DNA of 64,000 nt from Nitrospirota bacterium (lineage in GTDB: Bacteria; Nitrospirota_A; Leptospirillia; Leptospirillales; Leptospirillaceae), in contig JAKCCY010000003.1 of the NCBI GenBank assembly GCA_021838765.1, positions 31,758 to 95,757 on the forward strand, written 5' to 3'. Shown piece by piece: positions 16,243-26,119 of the stretch. The position numbers and the translations under genes were made by a program. Position 1 is the first letter of the stretch. The number at the start of each line of letters is the position of its first letter. The notes below the pieces were generated by a model. That model worked only from the letters and a program-made list of their open reading frames with translations. It did not search any database and was not told the DNA's origin.

Positions 16243-17033
16243 CCCAAATTCTGGAGTCCAAACAAGAAGAGATCTCCCATCTCTCTGAAGCCTCTTTAAA
16301 GACTGGAGTTTCATCGGGCAGAAACGTTCCACTTGTTCGGGATTTTCTGGCAGGCTGGCGCCAAGAGAGAGGATCGGGTGTCCGGGTGATCGCGGAGAGT
16401 AAATCCAAATCCCCGTCAAGGGGGATCATACGAATGGACTATGATCCGGTTGCGATTGCTTTGGAGTATGCTGAATCCGGAGCATCCGGAATATCCGTTC
16501 TGACAGATCCCCGCTTTTTCGGGGGGAGCCTCCCCGATCTCCTTGCTGTCAAATCCGCTTTTTTATCTCGGGGTATTGTTTTGCCGGTCTTGAGGAAGGA
16601 TTTTATCATTGATCCAAGACAGGTGGATGAGGCGTTTCTGTTTGGGGCCGATATGATCTTGCTCATTGTCCGGATACTTGCCGACAAGACTCTTGTAAAG
16701 CTGATTGAACAGGCAAGGGAGTTGGGAATGGAAGCGCTTGTTGAGGTTCATTCGGAGACGGAGATGAAAAGAGCCCTGGATGCAGGCTGCTCTTTTCTTG
16801 GCGTCAATCATCGTGATCTTGATACATTACAGATGGATCTTGACCTTTCAAGCCGGCTTGCCGGAATGATTCCCGATCATGTTATCCGGATTGCCGAGAG
16901 CGGCCTGAAAACCGGTCGGGATTGCCTGAGAATGGCAGAACTTGGTTACGATGGCGTTCTGGTAGGGGAGTCTTTTTTGACGACAGCTCATCCTGGTTTG
17001 GCTCTTAAGGATTTCTTGACGTATGTGGATTAA
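16212..17033 (+). CDS. trpC: Indole-3-glycerol phosphate synthase
   Basis: A 273-residue (beta/alpha)8 enzyme closing the indole ring. Motifs: VIAESKSKSPSRGIIRMDYD, GASGISVLTDPRFFGGS, VLRKDFIIDPRQVDEAFLFG, ALVEVHSETEM, FLGVNHRDLDTLQ and IAESGLKTGRD. The ATG at 16212 overlaps trpD by 31 bases; a TTG at 16224, behind GGGGGGA, is an equally good start. The 3' end overlaps trpF by 11 bases. Confidence 0.94.
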   Translation: MGGTLPNPVLTQILESKQEEISHLSEASLKTGVSSGRNVPLVRDFLAGWRQERGSGVRVIAESKSKSPSRGIIRMDYDPVAIALEYAESGASGISVLTDPRFFGGSLPDLLAVKSAFLSRGIVLPVLRKDFIIDPRQVDEAFLFGADMILLIVRILADKTLVKLIEQARELGMEALVEVHSETEMKRALDAGCSFLGVNHRDLDTLQMDLDLSSRLAGMIPDHVIRIAESGLKTGRDCLRMAELGYDGVLVGESFLTTAHPGLALKDFLTYVD

Positions 17034-17643
17034 AATCTGTGGATTGACCGAGCCGGGGGAAGCCGCACAGATCAGCCGGATGGGAGTGGATGCGATTGGT
17101 TTGATCTTTTATGCAAAATCTCCGAGGGGGTTGACGATCGAGCGTGCATCCGAAGTTGTTTGTGACGTTTCGGCGGGAGTCATGAAGGTTGGTGTCTTCG
17201 TTGATCCTGATTGGCCATATATCGAGAGAGCAGTCCGATCGGTTCCGCTGGATATGCTTCAGTGGCATGGAGAACCCCTTTCCGAAGAGGGTCTCCGTCA
17301 GATGAACCAGATGGGAGTTCCCTGGATTGATGTGCGAAGGATTCGCCCATCTGAAACAGTTTTGGAGGTAACTTCCAAAGCAGGGGCTGGTATGTTGCTT
17401 GTGGAAGGATTTACCGAAAAGGCTCCGGGTGGAACCAAAACACTTTGGGATTTCAAGAAATTGTCCGGGATCAAAACATCTGTTCCCCTGATCCTCTCGG
17501 GAGGACTTGATCCGGAGCTGGTACGGCAGGCTATTTGTGATGTATCACCTTTTGGTGTTGATGTTTCCTCGGGAGTAGAACGATCACCGGGCAGAAAAGA
17601 TTTGGATAAAGTGGCCAGATTCATTAATGAAGCGAGAAGGTAA
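17023..17643 (+). CDS. trpF: Phosphoribosylanthranilate isomerase
   Basis: A 206-residue enzyme that performs the Amadori rearrangement of phosphoribosyl-anthranilate. It starts with the hallmark WIKICGLTEPGEAA (catalytic Cys in KICG). GVDAIGLIFYAKSPRGL, VGVFVDP, LQWHGE, LSGGLDPELV and FGVDVSSGVERSPGRKD follow. The ATG lies inside the end of trpC. A separate trpF, not fused to trpC, fits most non-enteric bacteria. Confidence 0.95.
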   Translation: MWIKICGLTEPGEAAQISRMGVDAIGLIFYAKSPRGLTIERASEVVCDVSAGVMKVGVFVDPDWPYIERAVRSVPLDMLQWHGEPLSEEGLRQMNQMGVPWIDVRRIRPSETVLEVTSKAGAGMLLVEGFTEKAPGGTKTLWDFKKLSGIKTSVPLILSGGLDPELVRQAICDVSPFGVDVSSGVERSPGRKDLDKVARFINEARR

Positions 17644-17661
17644 TCGGTTAAGGGGGACGAG

Positions 17662-18882
17662 TTGAAAGATCTGAAGAAGGTGCTCAAACCTTCTCGAATG
17701 CCAGATCATTCCGGATATTTTGGGGAATTTGGCGGACGGTTTGTTTCGGAAACACTGATGGAAGCTCTGTATGAACTTGAAACAGCTTTTAAAAAAGCTT
17801 GGAGTGACCGTGTATTCCGGAAAGAGTACCAGGATGTTCTTACGGAATTTGTCGGTAGGCCGTCTCCCCTGACTTTTGCCGAAGGATTGACCAACCATGC
17901 AGGTGGTGCTCGAATCTATCTCAAAAGGGAGGATCTCAACCATACTGGTGCGCACAAGATCAATAATGCTGTAGGTCAGGCCCTTCTTGCGAAAAGAATG
18001 GGAAAAAAAAGGCTTATTGCTGAAACAGGTGCCGGCCAGCATGGTGTCGCCACGGCAACTGTGGCGGCAAAGTATGGCTTTGATTGTGAAATTTTCATGG
18101 GGTCTGAAGATGCAAGGCGTCAATCCCTGAACGTTTTCCGGATGAACCTTCTTGGTGCAAAAGTAAAAGAAGTCGATGGCGGGACGAAGACGCTCAAGGA
18201 TGCAATCAGTGAGGCTTTGAGGGATTGGGCCCAGTCTGTCCTGACAACCCATTACGTCCTGGGGACTGCGTTTGGACCGCATCCTTTTCCCTTGATGGTT
18301 CGCTCGTTCCAGTCTATTATCGGGCGTGAGGCACGCCAGCAAATCATGAAAAAGGAAGGGCGTCTGCCGGATGCACTGGTGGCTTGTGTGGGAGGCGGAA
18401 GCAATTCTCTCGGCTTGTTCCATCATTTTATTGGCGATGCATCTGTTCAGATGTTCGGAATCGAAGCGGGAGGCCGCTCATTGTCTGAAGGTGATCATGC
18501 CGCACGTTTTCAAGGCGGGAGAGTTGGTGTTCTACAGGGTTCCAAGACATTTGTCCTGCAGAACCCGGATGGTCAGATCCTGAGAACGCATTCCGTTTCC
18601 GCGGGTCTTGATTACTCAGCGGTAGGACCTGAATTGGCCTATTATTTTGAAACGGGACGCGTTCACTTTGATGCGGTTGGGGATGATGAAGCCTTGCAGG
18701 CATTTGATACCCTTTCTCGTCTGGAGGGGATTATACCGGCGCTGGAAAGTTCCCATGCGATCGCTTACGGTATTCGATTGGCCAGGGAAATGGGGCGTGG
18801 GAAGATCCTGATCATCAATCTTTCCGGCCGTGGAGATAAAGATGTTTTGGAGGTGGCTCGTTTGCGGGGGGAAATTTCATGA
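17662..18882 (+). CDS. trpB: Tryptophan synthase beta chain
   Basis: A 406-residue PLP enzyme that joins indole and serine. The PLP lysine is in [20 protein letters not shown], followed by [32 protein letters not shown] binds the PLP phosphate, and the end shows SGRGDKDV. It starts at a TTG with AGGGGG 6-7 bases upstream; the ATG at 17698 would remove the N-terminus and has no ribosome site. Stop overlaps trpA (ATGA at 18879). Confidence 0.96.
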   Translation: MKDLKKVLKPSRMPDHSGYFGEFGGRFVSETLMEALYELETAFKKAWSDRVFRKEYQDVLTEFVGRPSPLTFAEGLTNHAGGARIYLKREDLNHTGAHKINNAVGQALLAKRMGKKRLIAETGAGQHGVATATVAAKYGFDCEIFMGSEDARRQSLNVFRMNLLGAKVKEVDGGTKTLKDAISEALRDWAQSVLTTHYVLGTAFGPHPFPLMVRSFQSIIGREARQQIMKKEGRLPDALVACVGGGSNSLGLFHHFIGDASVQMFGIEAGGRSLSEGDHAARFQGGRVGVLQGSKTFVLQNPDGQILRTHSVSAGLDYSAVGPELAYYFETGRVHFDAVGDDEALQAFDTLSRLEGIIPALESSHAIAYGIRLAREMGRGKILIINLSGRGDKDVLEVARLRGEIS

Positions 18883-19670
18883 TGCCCCGGACCCTTAAAA
18901 AAGTGAGACTCTCTGATAAAAAAGTCATCCCATATCTTATGGCGGGAGATCCGGATCTCCCGGTGACCAAGCGACTTCTCTCTGAAGCGAGCAAGGCAGG
19001 TGTATGGGCTGTTGAATTGGGAATTCCCTTCTCTGACCCGACGGCAGATGGTCCAGTTATCCAGAAGGCGGCCATCAGGGCCCTATCGGATAAAACATCC
19101 CTTACCAAAATTCTCTCTTTTCTGGGAGAGATCCCGCTTTCTGAAAGACCTCCTATTTTTATCATGACCTACTTCAATCTCTTTTTGTCATTGACGATTG
19201 AGGAGTTTATCCAGGAGGCCGGTCGAGTTGGCGGTATCGTCGGGGCAGTGATACCGGATCTGTCTTTTGAAGACTCAAAGAAGGTCAGGAAAGCTTTTAA
19301 AGCGGCGGGTTTGGCTCTCATCCCGTTTATATCACCGACGACAAGCCCGTCCCGTATAAAAAAAATTCTTGCAACAGCGGATGGATTCATTTACTTTGTA
19401 TCTTTGCTGGGTACGACTGGAAAAGCGCTGACCTTGTCGTCGACAATGGAAGAGTCGGTGAGGAATCTTCGTTCTCAGACGAAATTGCCTGTTTGTGTCG
19501 GTTTTGGAATTCAGACTCCGGAAATGGCAAAAGAGATTCTCCAGTTTTCTGACGGAGTGATTGTTGGGTCCAGATTGGTTCAGGAAGAAAAGGATCCGCT
19601 TGAGTGGGGAAAATTGTTGCGACAATTTTGCGAAGTGGCCAGATCGATGCCTTCTTCGCAACATCAATAG
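18879..19670 (+). CDS. trpA: Tryptophan synthase alpha chain
   Basis: A 263-residue (beta/alpha)8 enzyme that cleaves indole-3-glycerol phosphate and channels indole to TrpB. Motifs: [40 protein letters not shown] (catalytic Glu and Asp), IIMTYFN-like [42 protein letters not shown] and [11 protein letters not shown]. Start overlaps the trpB stop. Last trp gene; accD follows 20 bases later. Confidence 0.95.
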   Translation: MMPRTLKKVRLSDKKVIPYLMAGDPDLPVTKRLLSEASKAGVWAVELGIPFSDPTADGPVIQKAAIRALSDKTSLTKILSFLGEIPLSERPPIFIMTYFNLFLSLTIEEFIQEAGRVGGIVGAVIPDLSFEDSKKVRKAFKAAGLALIPFISPTTSPSRIKKILATADGFIYFVSLLGTTGKALTLSSTMEESVRNLRSQTKLPVCVGFGIQTPEMAKEILQFSDGVIVGSRLVQEEKDPLEWGKLLRQFCEVARSMPSSQHQ

Positions 19671-19690
19671 ATTGAATCAGGAGTCATAAT

Positions 19691-20623
19691 ATGGGTTGGC
19701 TTTCAAGGTCTCATTCGAAAGATAAAACTTCTGAAAAAAAACTCCCTGAAGTTCAGGAAGGTGAACGGAAAGTTCGGATTCCTGAAGGTCTCTGGATCAA
19801 GTGTCATTTGTGCCGCCAAATCGTTTACCGCAAGGAAGTTGAAAAAGCGGGTAAGGTTTGCCCCAAGTGCAATTACCATTTTCCCATTACGATTGATGAA
19901 CGGATAGCCCAACTGGCGGATCCGGACTCCTTCGTTGAGTTTGCCGGGCAGATTGAACCGTTGGATCCCTTGAATTTTACCGATAGCATGCGTTATCCGG
20001 AGCGAGTCAGATTGGCTCAAAAAAAGACAGGGCTGACAGAGGCGTTGCGGATTGGTGATTGCAAGATCAATGCTCGTCCAGCTGTTCTTGGGGTTTTTTC
20101 TTTTGGGTTCATGGGTGGAAGTATGGGGTCTGTGGTAGGTGAAAAGGTTGTGAGGGCCGCGGAGCGAGCACTTGAACTGAAAGTTCCCCTTATTTTGGTG
20201 ACTGCATCTGGAGGAGCCAGAATGCAGGAGGGAATTTTTTCTCTTATGCAAATGGCCAGAACCAGTGCAGCCATTTCCCGTCTCCATGAAAATGCCATTC
20301 CGTTTTTCTCGGTTTTGACCGATCCGACCTTCGGAGGTGTCTCGGCCAGCTTTGCAATGCTGGGAGATGTCATTCTTGCAGAACCCCGTTCCCTGATTGG
20401 TTTTGCAGGTCCGAGAGTCATTGAACAAACAATCAAGCAGCAACTCCCTGAAGGTTTCCAAAGGGCGGAATTTCTACTGTCGCATGGTTTTTTGGACATG
20501 ATTGTTGAGAGAGGAAAGCTTCGGGAAACGCTCTCTCTGCTCATCTGTCATTTCCGCCAAAACGGAACGTCCAAGTGTCAGTCGGAGGGAGACCCTGAGG
20601 GCGAAGCCCTGGTGCGTGATTGA
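19691..20623 (+). CDS. accD: Acetyl-CoA carboxylase carboxyltransferase beta subunit
   Basis: A 310-residue subunit that moves the carboxyl group from carboxybiotin to acetyl-CoA (fatty acid synthesis). A four-Cys zinc ribbon is seen as CHLC and CPKC (about residues 38-41 and 57-60). The crotonase-like core has GVFSFGFMGGSMGSVVGEKV, LVTASGGARMQEG and GGVSASFAMLGDV. AGGAG precedes the ATG. The stop overlaps the TTG of folC as TTGA. The trpA-accD-folC order is seen in several bacteria. AccA is not in the window. Confidence 0.96.
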   Translation: MGWLSRSHSKDKTSEKKLPEVQEGERKVRIPEGLWIKCHLCRQIVYRKEVEKAGKVCPKCNYHFPITIDERIAQLADPDSFVEFAGQIEPLDPLNFTDSMRYPERVRLAQKKTGLTEALRIGDCKINARPAVLGVFSFGFMGGSMGSVVGEKVVRAAERALELKVPLILVTASGGARMQEGIFSLMQMARTSAAISRLHENAIPFFSVLTDPTFGGVSASFAMLGDVILAEPRSLIGFAGPRVIEQTIKQQLPEGFQRAEFLLSHGFLDMIVERGKLRETLSLLICHFRQNGTSKCQSEGDPEGEALVRD

Positions 20624-21960
20624 GCATCAGCGACCGATTGGAGGCCATGAATTTTTTAAATGGTCTCCGCCTGCATGGGATTCATCCAACACTGGAAAAC
20701 GTTCGAGCTCTCCTTGATCGAACCGGTAATCCCCAGCTTCGCTTTTCCTCCATACAGGTTGTTGGCTCGAATGGCAAAGGTTCGACGGCTTCAATCTTGG
20801 CAAGCATCCTCGCTGCCAATGATGAAGGGTTGGTGGGTTTGTACACATCTCCCCACCTGTCGGATTTGAGAGAGCGTGTATTGGTCCAGGGTCAGATGCT
20901 TCCTGTGGACTCCTGGCTTCAGGTTCTGGATTTTACGGAGCGATCCATCCGGGAGCTTGGCCTCCCCATCACATTTTTTGAAGCCATAACCTGCGCAGCC
21001 TTTTCTCTTTTTGAACGTTCAGGAATCCAAATGGCGGTTCTTGAGGCGGGTATGGGCGGGCGTTGGGATGCGACTTCCGTTGCGATTCCTCTCGCTACAG
21101 TATTGACTTCCGTTTCCCTTGAACATACCCAGATACTCGGCAATACTCTTGTTCAGATTCTGGCCGAGAAGATCGCTGTAGGTCGGGAAGGCAGACCTTT
21201 TATCGCTAAATTGCCTGATGAGCTTTTGCCTGAATTTCAGCGACATGCTAACACCATGGGCTTTATTCCCATTCTCTGGGGAAGGGACTTTTCCGCACGA
21301 TGGGTCTCACCGGAAACCTCCCTGAAAAGAATGTTTAGCTATAAAGGACCTTCAGGAACAATGGAGCTTCCTGTTTCTCTTGTGGCGGATTATCAGATTG
21401 GAAACATTGCCTTGGCATTGGCTTCTCTTGATGTTTTAGGGAAGCTGCCAAAAGAAGAAACGCTCGCCAAAGCACTTCTCCAGGTCGTTCATCCGGGACG
21501 ATGGGAGAAGATTTCGGACAGTCCCCAAGTCTATCTTGATGGAGCCCATAACCCAGAGGCGGCAGAGGTTTTGGCTCAAACAATCAAGGATGCCTTTGGC
21601 CCTGACCAGAAAGTGATTTATCTGTTTGGCATTCTTGAAGACAAGAACTGGAAGCAGGTTTTGGAACATCTTGTTCCATCAGCAGAGTCTTTCTTTTTGA
21701 CCTCCCCTCTTTCGAACCGGGCTGTCGCCCCTGAGCGATTGGTCCAATGGTTGTCGTCTGTCAATGCGACATTACCGAAGAAATCCGGACCTATTGAGCA
21801 AGTCCTTGGGGAAGCCATTGAAAGGGCTGCTTCATTATCGTTGCCACTTGTGGTTGCAGGATCCTTATATCTGGTCGGGGAGGTCAGACAACGGTTGACA
21901 GGATTGATTCCGGATTTTCCCGTTGGAGAGCATTCTCCCGAAGACAATAGACCATCGTGA
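20620..21960 (+). CDS. folC: Dihydrofolate synthase / folylpolyglutamate synthase
   Basis: A 446-residue Mur-ligase-family enzyme that adds glutamate to folates. The ATP loop is VVGSNGKGSTASILASIL. LYTSPHLSDLRERV, FEAITCAAF, EAGMGGRWDATSV, TSVSLEHTQILG and YLDGAHNPEA are family blocks. It starts at TTG overlapping the accD stop. An ATG nine codons later (20647) is possible but lacks a ribosome site. Its own stop overlaps the GTG of lptD. Confidence 0.94.
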   Translation: MSISDRLEAMNFLNGLRLHGIHPTLENVRALLDRTGNPQLRFSSIQVVGSNGKGSTASILASILAANDEGLVGLYTSPHLSDLRERVLVQGQMLPVDSWLQVLDFTERSIRELGLPITFFEAITCAAFSLFERSGIQMAVLEAGMGGRWDATSVAIPLATVLTSVSLEHTQILGNTLVQILAEKIAVGREGRPFIAKLPDELLPEFQRHANTMGFIPILWGRDFSARWVSPETSLKRMFSYKGPSGTMELPVSLVADYQIGNIALALASLDVLGKLPKEETLAKALLQVVHPGRWEKISDSPQVYLDGAHNPEAAEVLAQTIKDAFGPDQKVIYLFGILEDKNWKQVLEHLVPSAESFFLTSPLSNRAVAPERLVQWLSSVNATLPKKSGPIEQVLGEAIERAASLSLPLVVAGSLYLVGEVRQRLTGLIPDFPVGEHSPEDNRPS

Positions 21961-24245
21961 GAACTTTTTTTGCCATCAGGCTTTTTGTTTTAGTGTGCTT
22001 TTTTTCGGGAATCCTTCTGTGTCCTGTCAATGGCAATGCAGCGGGTCAATCCGCTCCTTCCCAAAAACAATCTTCTCAGGACAAGGTTGTTGTCCTTGCT
22101 GATCACTTGCGATTCAATCGGAAAACCCATCTGATCCATGCCGTGGGACATGCTTATGTTTCCCGGGGCAATATCTCTCTTAATGCGGACGAAGTCATTA
22201 TCAATCGGGAGACAAACATTGTCTGGGCTGCGGGACATGTTCATCTTCGTGCGCCAAAAACGAAGATGAAAGCCAAGCGTCTCCGATTGAATCTTTCGAA
22301 CGGGAAGGCCCACCTGATCAATGGATCGGTTGATACGATCCAGCCTTATACGGGAAATGGATTGAGAGCCGAGTACACCTATCATATTACCGGAAAAGTG
22401 ATTGACAAGCTTTCCTCTGATCACTACCACGTGGTCAGCGGAAATGTCACGACATGTGACTGTCTTCCGGATACGACCCCAAGCTGGATGATGCAAACCG
22501 GTTCGGCCGATCTTTACCTGGGAGATCATTTCGATAGCTCAAACGATGTTCTTCATATCAAGGGGCTTCCAGCGATCTATCTCCCTTATTTTTCTTTCCC
22601 GGTTGTTTCAAGAAAAACCGGTTTGCTGATGCCGTTTGGGAACTATAACTCGATTCAGGGACTGGTATTTCAGGATTCCTTGTTTTGGGATTTAGACCCT
22701 TCTTATGATTTGATGCTTACGGTGGATGACATGAGTAATTTTGGTGTGGGAGAAGGATTGACCTATAGGCAATCCTTTTCCCAAAACCAGAATCTTCTTT
22801 TGTCCTATAGCCAGCAGGCGGTCAATGATCCAAGTCTGGGGTTGCGCACCAATATTACCCAGACAATGGATCTTTATAACTACTCGGGACAAGATTTCAA
22901 CTTGATGGGAAATATCAACTTTGTCAGTGCACAGGACTTTTACCAATTGATGAGCGTTGGTAGCACCGCAAGCTTTAACCCGCAAATGATGTCATCCATC
23001 TACGCAAACTATTATCAGGATAACAGCGAGGTGAACCTGATCGGAGTCTATAACGAGGATATTTTTCCTGGACCAAACACAACTGTCTCAAAGCTTCCAC
23101 AAGGAGATTTGGCCATAATGGACTATCGTCTTGGAGAAACTCCCTTTTACTTCTCAAGCTTTTTGTCCGGAGTGGACTTTATGGCTGGCCCGATCCTAAT
23201 GCAGCGAGGGCTACTGTTTCCCCATCTGAGTGGAAGTTTTTCTCTTGGGGATGGCGCTGTTGAGATTTCTCCCCATGGAGGAGTGCTTCAGTCTTTTTAT
23301 AGCGAGGGAAACGGTTCTCCTAGTCCGTACAGCCAAACTGTTCCGAATGGAGGCATTGCCATCAGGAGTGCCATTGAAAAAGACTTTGTCCTGCCATCCT
23401 ATCTTGGGGGAGGAACGATTACCCACCAGATTGTTTTTAATGGCGATTATGAATACTCGCCTCAAAATAATGAATCTGCCATTATCCAAAACGGCTGGAC
23501 AGATAATATTCCCGGACTGAATGCGGCTTACTACGGAATTACCAATCGATTTTTCTATGATGGACAATCCGGAACATCGGAGATCTTATCGTTCAAGATT
23601 GCCCAGGAAGCCATTATAGACTCATACTCTACCAACACATCTCCCACTTTCTATGGTGGAACAACACTTTCAAACCCTTTTAGCAATTTGCCCGGACCGC
23701 TTAGTCCAATCCTTCTGGAAGGACACCTTCTCCCATCCGATCCGGTCTCTTTTTATGGGGAAGCATTTTATGATGCAACGTCGAAGGTTTTTCCGACAGA
23801 GGATCTTTCAATGATCTTCAATCAGGCTGCGGTCATGCCTGAAGCGATCAATTTTCTTTTTCAGATAGGTGAAACAAGCTACAGGGCCGGCACTGTTCCG
23901 ATGGTAGGAAATTACTTTACCCCTCTTGCGATAACAGAAGGGTATTCCCAGCCGACCAATGCCACATTTTTAGTTCCATCGATCGGCGTTTCCACAAAAC
24001 TCGGTCTCTATGGGTCAGTTGCATACTATGATGATCTTGATCCAGGTCCATCGGGAGGAATCCAGATGGAAGTCCTGTCGGCAGGGTATCAAGGATCATG
24101 CTGGAGCTTTGGCTTGATGTATTCCTTGGTGATTGAACCCGCACCGCTTCCTGTTCAGACGACATATGGTTTTTCTCTGACTTTGAACGGGATCGCGGGA
24201 ATCGGGCAATTAATCAGTCCTGTTATGCCTCCGCCCGTGCCTTGA
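21957..24245 (+). CDS. lptD: LPS-assembly outer membrane protein LptD
   Basis: A 762-residue outer membrane protein that inserts lipopolysaccharide with LptE. A signal peptide ends near GNAAGQ (about residue 28). An LptA-like jellyroll follows (about 45-155: VVLADHLRFNRKTHLIHAVG, SLNADEVIINRETNIVWAAG). Next come the typical TTCDCLPDTTPSW (C167, C169) and LPYFSFPV, then a long beta-barrel. One late Cys (about 715) may make the disulfide with the N-terminal pair, as in E. coli LptD. GTG start overlaps the folC stop. Last gene of the chain; no clear terminator before the convergent gene. Confidence 0.92.
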   Translation: MRTFFAIRLFVLVCFFSGILLCPVNGNAAGQSAPSQKQSSQDKVVVLADHLRFNRKTHLIHAVGHAYVSRGNISLNADEVIINRETNIVWAAGHVHLRAPKTKMKAKRLRLNLSNGKAHLINGSVDTIQPYTGNGLRAEYTYHITGKVIDKLSSDHYHVVSGNVTTCDCLPDTTPSWMMQTGSADLYLGDHFDSSNDVLHIKGLPAIYLPYFSFPVVSRKTGLLMPFGNYNSIQGLVFQDSLFWDLDPSYDLMLTVDDMSNFGVGEGLTYRQSFSQNQNLLLSYSQQAVNDPSLGLRTNITQTMDLYNYSGQDFNLMGNINFVSAQDFYQLMSVGSTASFNPQMMSSIYANYYQDNSEVNLIGVYNEDIFPGPNTTVSKLPQGDLAIMDYRLGETPFYFSSFLSGVDFMAGPILMQRGLLFPHLSGSFSLGDGAVEISPHGGVLQSFYSEGNGSPSPYSQTVPNGGIAIRSAIEKDFVLPSYLGGGTITHQIVFNGDYEYSPQNNESAIIQNGWTDNIPGLNAAYYGITNRFFYDGQSGTSEILSFKIAQEAIIDSYSTNTSPTFYGGTTLSNPFSNLPGPLSPILLEGHLLPSDPVSFYGEAFYDATSKVFPTEDLSMIFNQAAVMPEAINFLFQIGETSYRAGTVPMVGNYFTPLAITEGYSQPTNATFLVPSIGVSTKLGLYGSVAYYDDLDPGPSGGIQMEVLSAGYQGSCWSFGLMYSLVIEPAPLPVQTTYGFSLTLNGIAGIGQLISPVMPPPVP

Positions 24246-24254
24246 TATCTGATG

Positions 24255-25070
24255 TTAAGTGTTTTTGGTAAAGGACCTTTCCATCTTGGAGAGTGCAAAG
24301 AGAAACGTTTCTATGTGTATTTCGACCCGTTCCGCAATAGAAATGCATGGTGGTGTTTCGAGTGTGAGTGTCCGGCTGGTGCCATGTTTGTGCATGTAAA
24401 AGGCTTGAGGCCACCCATGTCTTCTAAAGAAAGAGCGTCTTTTTCTCTTTGGAGAGATGACGCCATTGATGGCTGGCATTCCTTCAATAATAGGATTGTC
24501 ATTGATCGGAAAGCCCTTTTTTCTAAGAAGGGCTGTGATCTCTTGTCCCCATTTGTCTGAATCGGTTTCCGAAACGTTGGCTGGTTGATGTTCATAAAGG
24601 TAAAACCCTTTTGTGTCAATGTCCTCGTGAAACTCGACAGACAGATCATATTCTCGATTTTTTAAATAATTCATCATGATCCGTATTTCTTTTGGGGGGT
24701 GACCGGTAGCAAAACACCTGTTAAGGTCGAACCCATCCTGGTTCGTTCTTGTTCTTCTTAAAAATCCCGAAGGGTTAATGAGCGGAAAAATATCGAGATT
24801 GATCTGCGGCAAGAGAATTTTTCTTTCGGAAATCTTTTTCAAAAGGTCAAGAACTGCATGTGGTCCTGCTGGCTCATCTCCGTGAATCCCTGCTGACAAA
24901 AGAACCTTGGGGATCCCCGTTCCGGTTTTTCGTTTCAGGCGAATGAAAGGGCAAGGGCCAATGTCTGTCTGGATTTCTCCCAAGAGTGTTGAATTGAATC
25001 CTGCCTTTTCAAGATGTTGGCCCTGAATTTCCTGGATAAGTTCTTTTGGATTAAAACACTCTTCCATCAT
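24255..25070 (-). CDS. Succinylglutamate desuccinylase/aspartoacylase-type M14 family protein
   Basis: A 271-residue zinc hydrolase of the M14 carboxypeptidase superfamily. Zinc ligands are in LLSAGIHGDEPAGPHAVL (HxxE). NLDIFPLINPSGFLRRTRTN and DGFDLNR follow, and SVEFHEDIDTKGFYLYE likely holds the third ligand. The final TLETPPCISIAERVEIHI contains the catalytic Glu region. It could remove an acyl or amino acid group from a small molecule; the substrate is unknown. Nearest neighbour on the same strand is nadK, 173 bases upstream, with no known link. Confidence 0.82.
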   Translation of the reverse strand: MMEECFNPKELIQEIQGQHLEKAGFNSTLLGEIQTDIGPCPFIRLKRKTGTGIPKVLLSAGIHGDEPAGPHAVLDLLKKISERKILLPQINLDIFPLINPSGFLRRTRTNQDGFDLNRCFATGHPPKEIRIMMNYLKNREYDLSVEFHEDIDTKGFYLYEHQPANVSETDSDKWGQEITALLRKKGFPINDNPIIEGMPAINGVISPKRKRRSFFRRHGWPQAFYMHKHGTSRTLTLETPPCISIAERVEIHIETFLFALSKMERSFTKNT

Positions 25071-25243
25071 ATATTATTTTTGCGGAAGCAATGAAATGCC
25101 CTGGTGTCCAATGGTTGCCTCCGCGACTCCTTTCTAATTGAATGGCCTATTTGCTCCTGAAGTGACATTTCGTCACTCAAAAGGGTATTGTCCTGTCGTG
25201 CAGATTGAACGCCATGGCTGAATCGATTCCAGGGGGCCTGGAA

Positions 25244-26119
25244 CTAGGTATCCCCCCACTTGAGCTTATCTCTCAGGACCTCAAAATAGTTTCTCTCTGA
25301 GTTGACGATCAATCTCGTAATATGAGGTGAGCGAGTAATTTCAATCATGTCTCCCACTTTGAGGGAATGTCCAACTTGGCCGTCAAGAGTTGCGGTTACG
25401 GATGAGTCTCCTTTTTTGATAAGAATCTCAAGAGTTGCCGCACCAGGAATCACGATCGGCCTATGGGTCAGCGTATGCGGACAAATGGGGGTTATGATGA
25501 TTCCATCCATTCCTGGATAAAGTATGGGGCCACCTGCAGATAAGGAATAGGCGGTTGAGCCTGTTGGTGAAGAGAAAATAACACCATCACCTTTGAGCGA
25601 TGTGACAAATTGTGCATTCATATATATGTCTGACTCGATCAACCGTGCAATGGATCCGTTGTTGATTACGATATCATTTAATACATGGGTTTGTGATTGT
25701 TCGATCCGATTTCGAAAAATGCGCACCTGGAGCATGATTCGATCTTCAATGGAATAATCTCCCTGAAGTGTTCGGGATAAGACGTCTAAAACTTCAGTGG
25801 ATTGAACTTCCGTTAAAAAACCCAGATTCCCGAGATTGACGCCAAGAATGGGAATCTGGGTCCCTGCAAGTAGTCTTGCCGCAGAGAGAAGCGTGCCATC
25901 TCCCCCTAAAACAAGAACGACTTCACTTTCGTCCCGAATGGTTTCTCTTGAGTATGAAGGCTCATCACGAAGAAGGGTTGCTCCTTCATGGTCCAGTAAT
26001 GGTGTAACACCTTTGGATCGCATCCATGGTAATAGATCCATCAAAATAGATCTGATTGCTTCGGATCGATGTGGCTTGCAAAGGATACCCACTCGCACGA
26101 TGGGAGTATTTGTCATCAT
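25244..26119 (-). CDS. nadK: NAD kinase
   Basis: A 291-residue enzyme phosphorylating NAD to NADP. GGDGT at residues 72-76, then GVNLGNLGFLTEVQ, the NDIVINNG block, SDGVIFSSPTGSTAYSLSAGGPI-type DGVIFSSPTGSTAYSLSAGG, and TPICPHTLTHRPIV are all family hallmarks. Length is normal. Two adjacent Met codons give two possible starts. It probably stands alone; its upstream region faces the promoter of the bc-complex operon. Confidence 0.95.
   Translation of the reverse strand: MMTNTPIVRVGILCKPHRSEAIRSILMDLLPWMRSKGVTPLLDHEGATLLRDEPSYSRETIRDESEVVLVLGGDGTLLSAARLLAGTQIPILGVNLGNLGFLTEVQSTEVLDVLSRTLQGDYSIEDRIMLQVRIFRNRIEQSQTHVLNDIVINNGSIARLIESDIYMNAQFVTSLKGDGVIFSSPTGSTAYSLSAGGPILYPGMDGIIITPICPHTLTHRPIVIPGAATLEILIKKGDSSVTATLDGQVGHSLKVGDMIEITRSPHITRLIVNSERNYFEVLRDKLKWGDT

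Noticed and set aside
17584..18426. 280-codon minus-strand frame inside trpB/trpF
   Set aside because: It lies fully opposite two conserved trp genes and its composition (His, Cys, Arg scattered) looks like a shadow frame.
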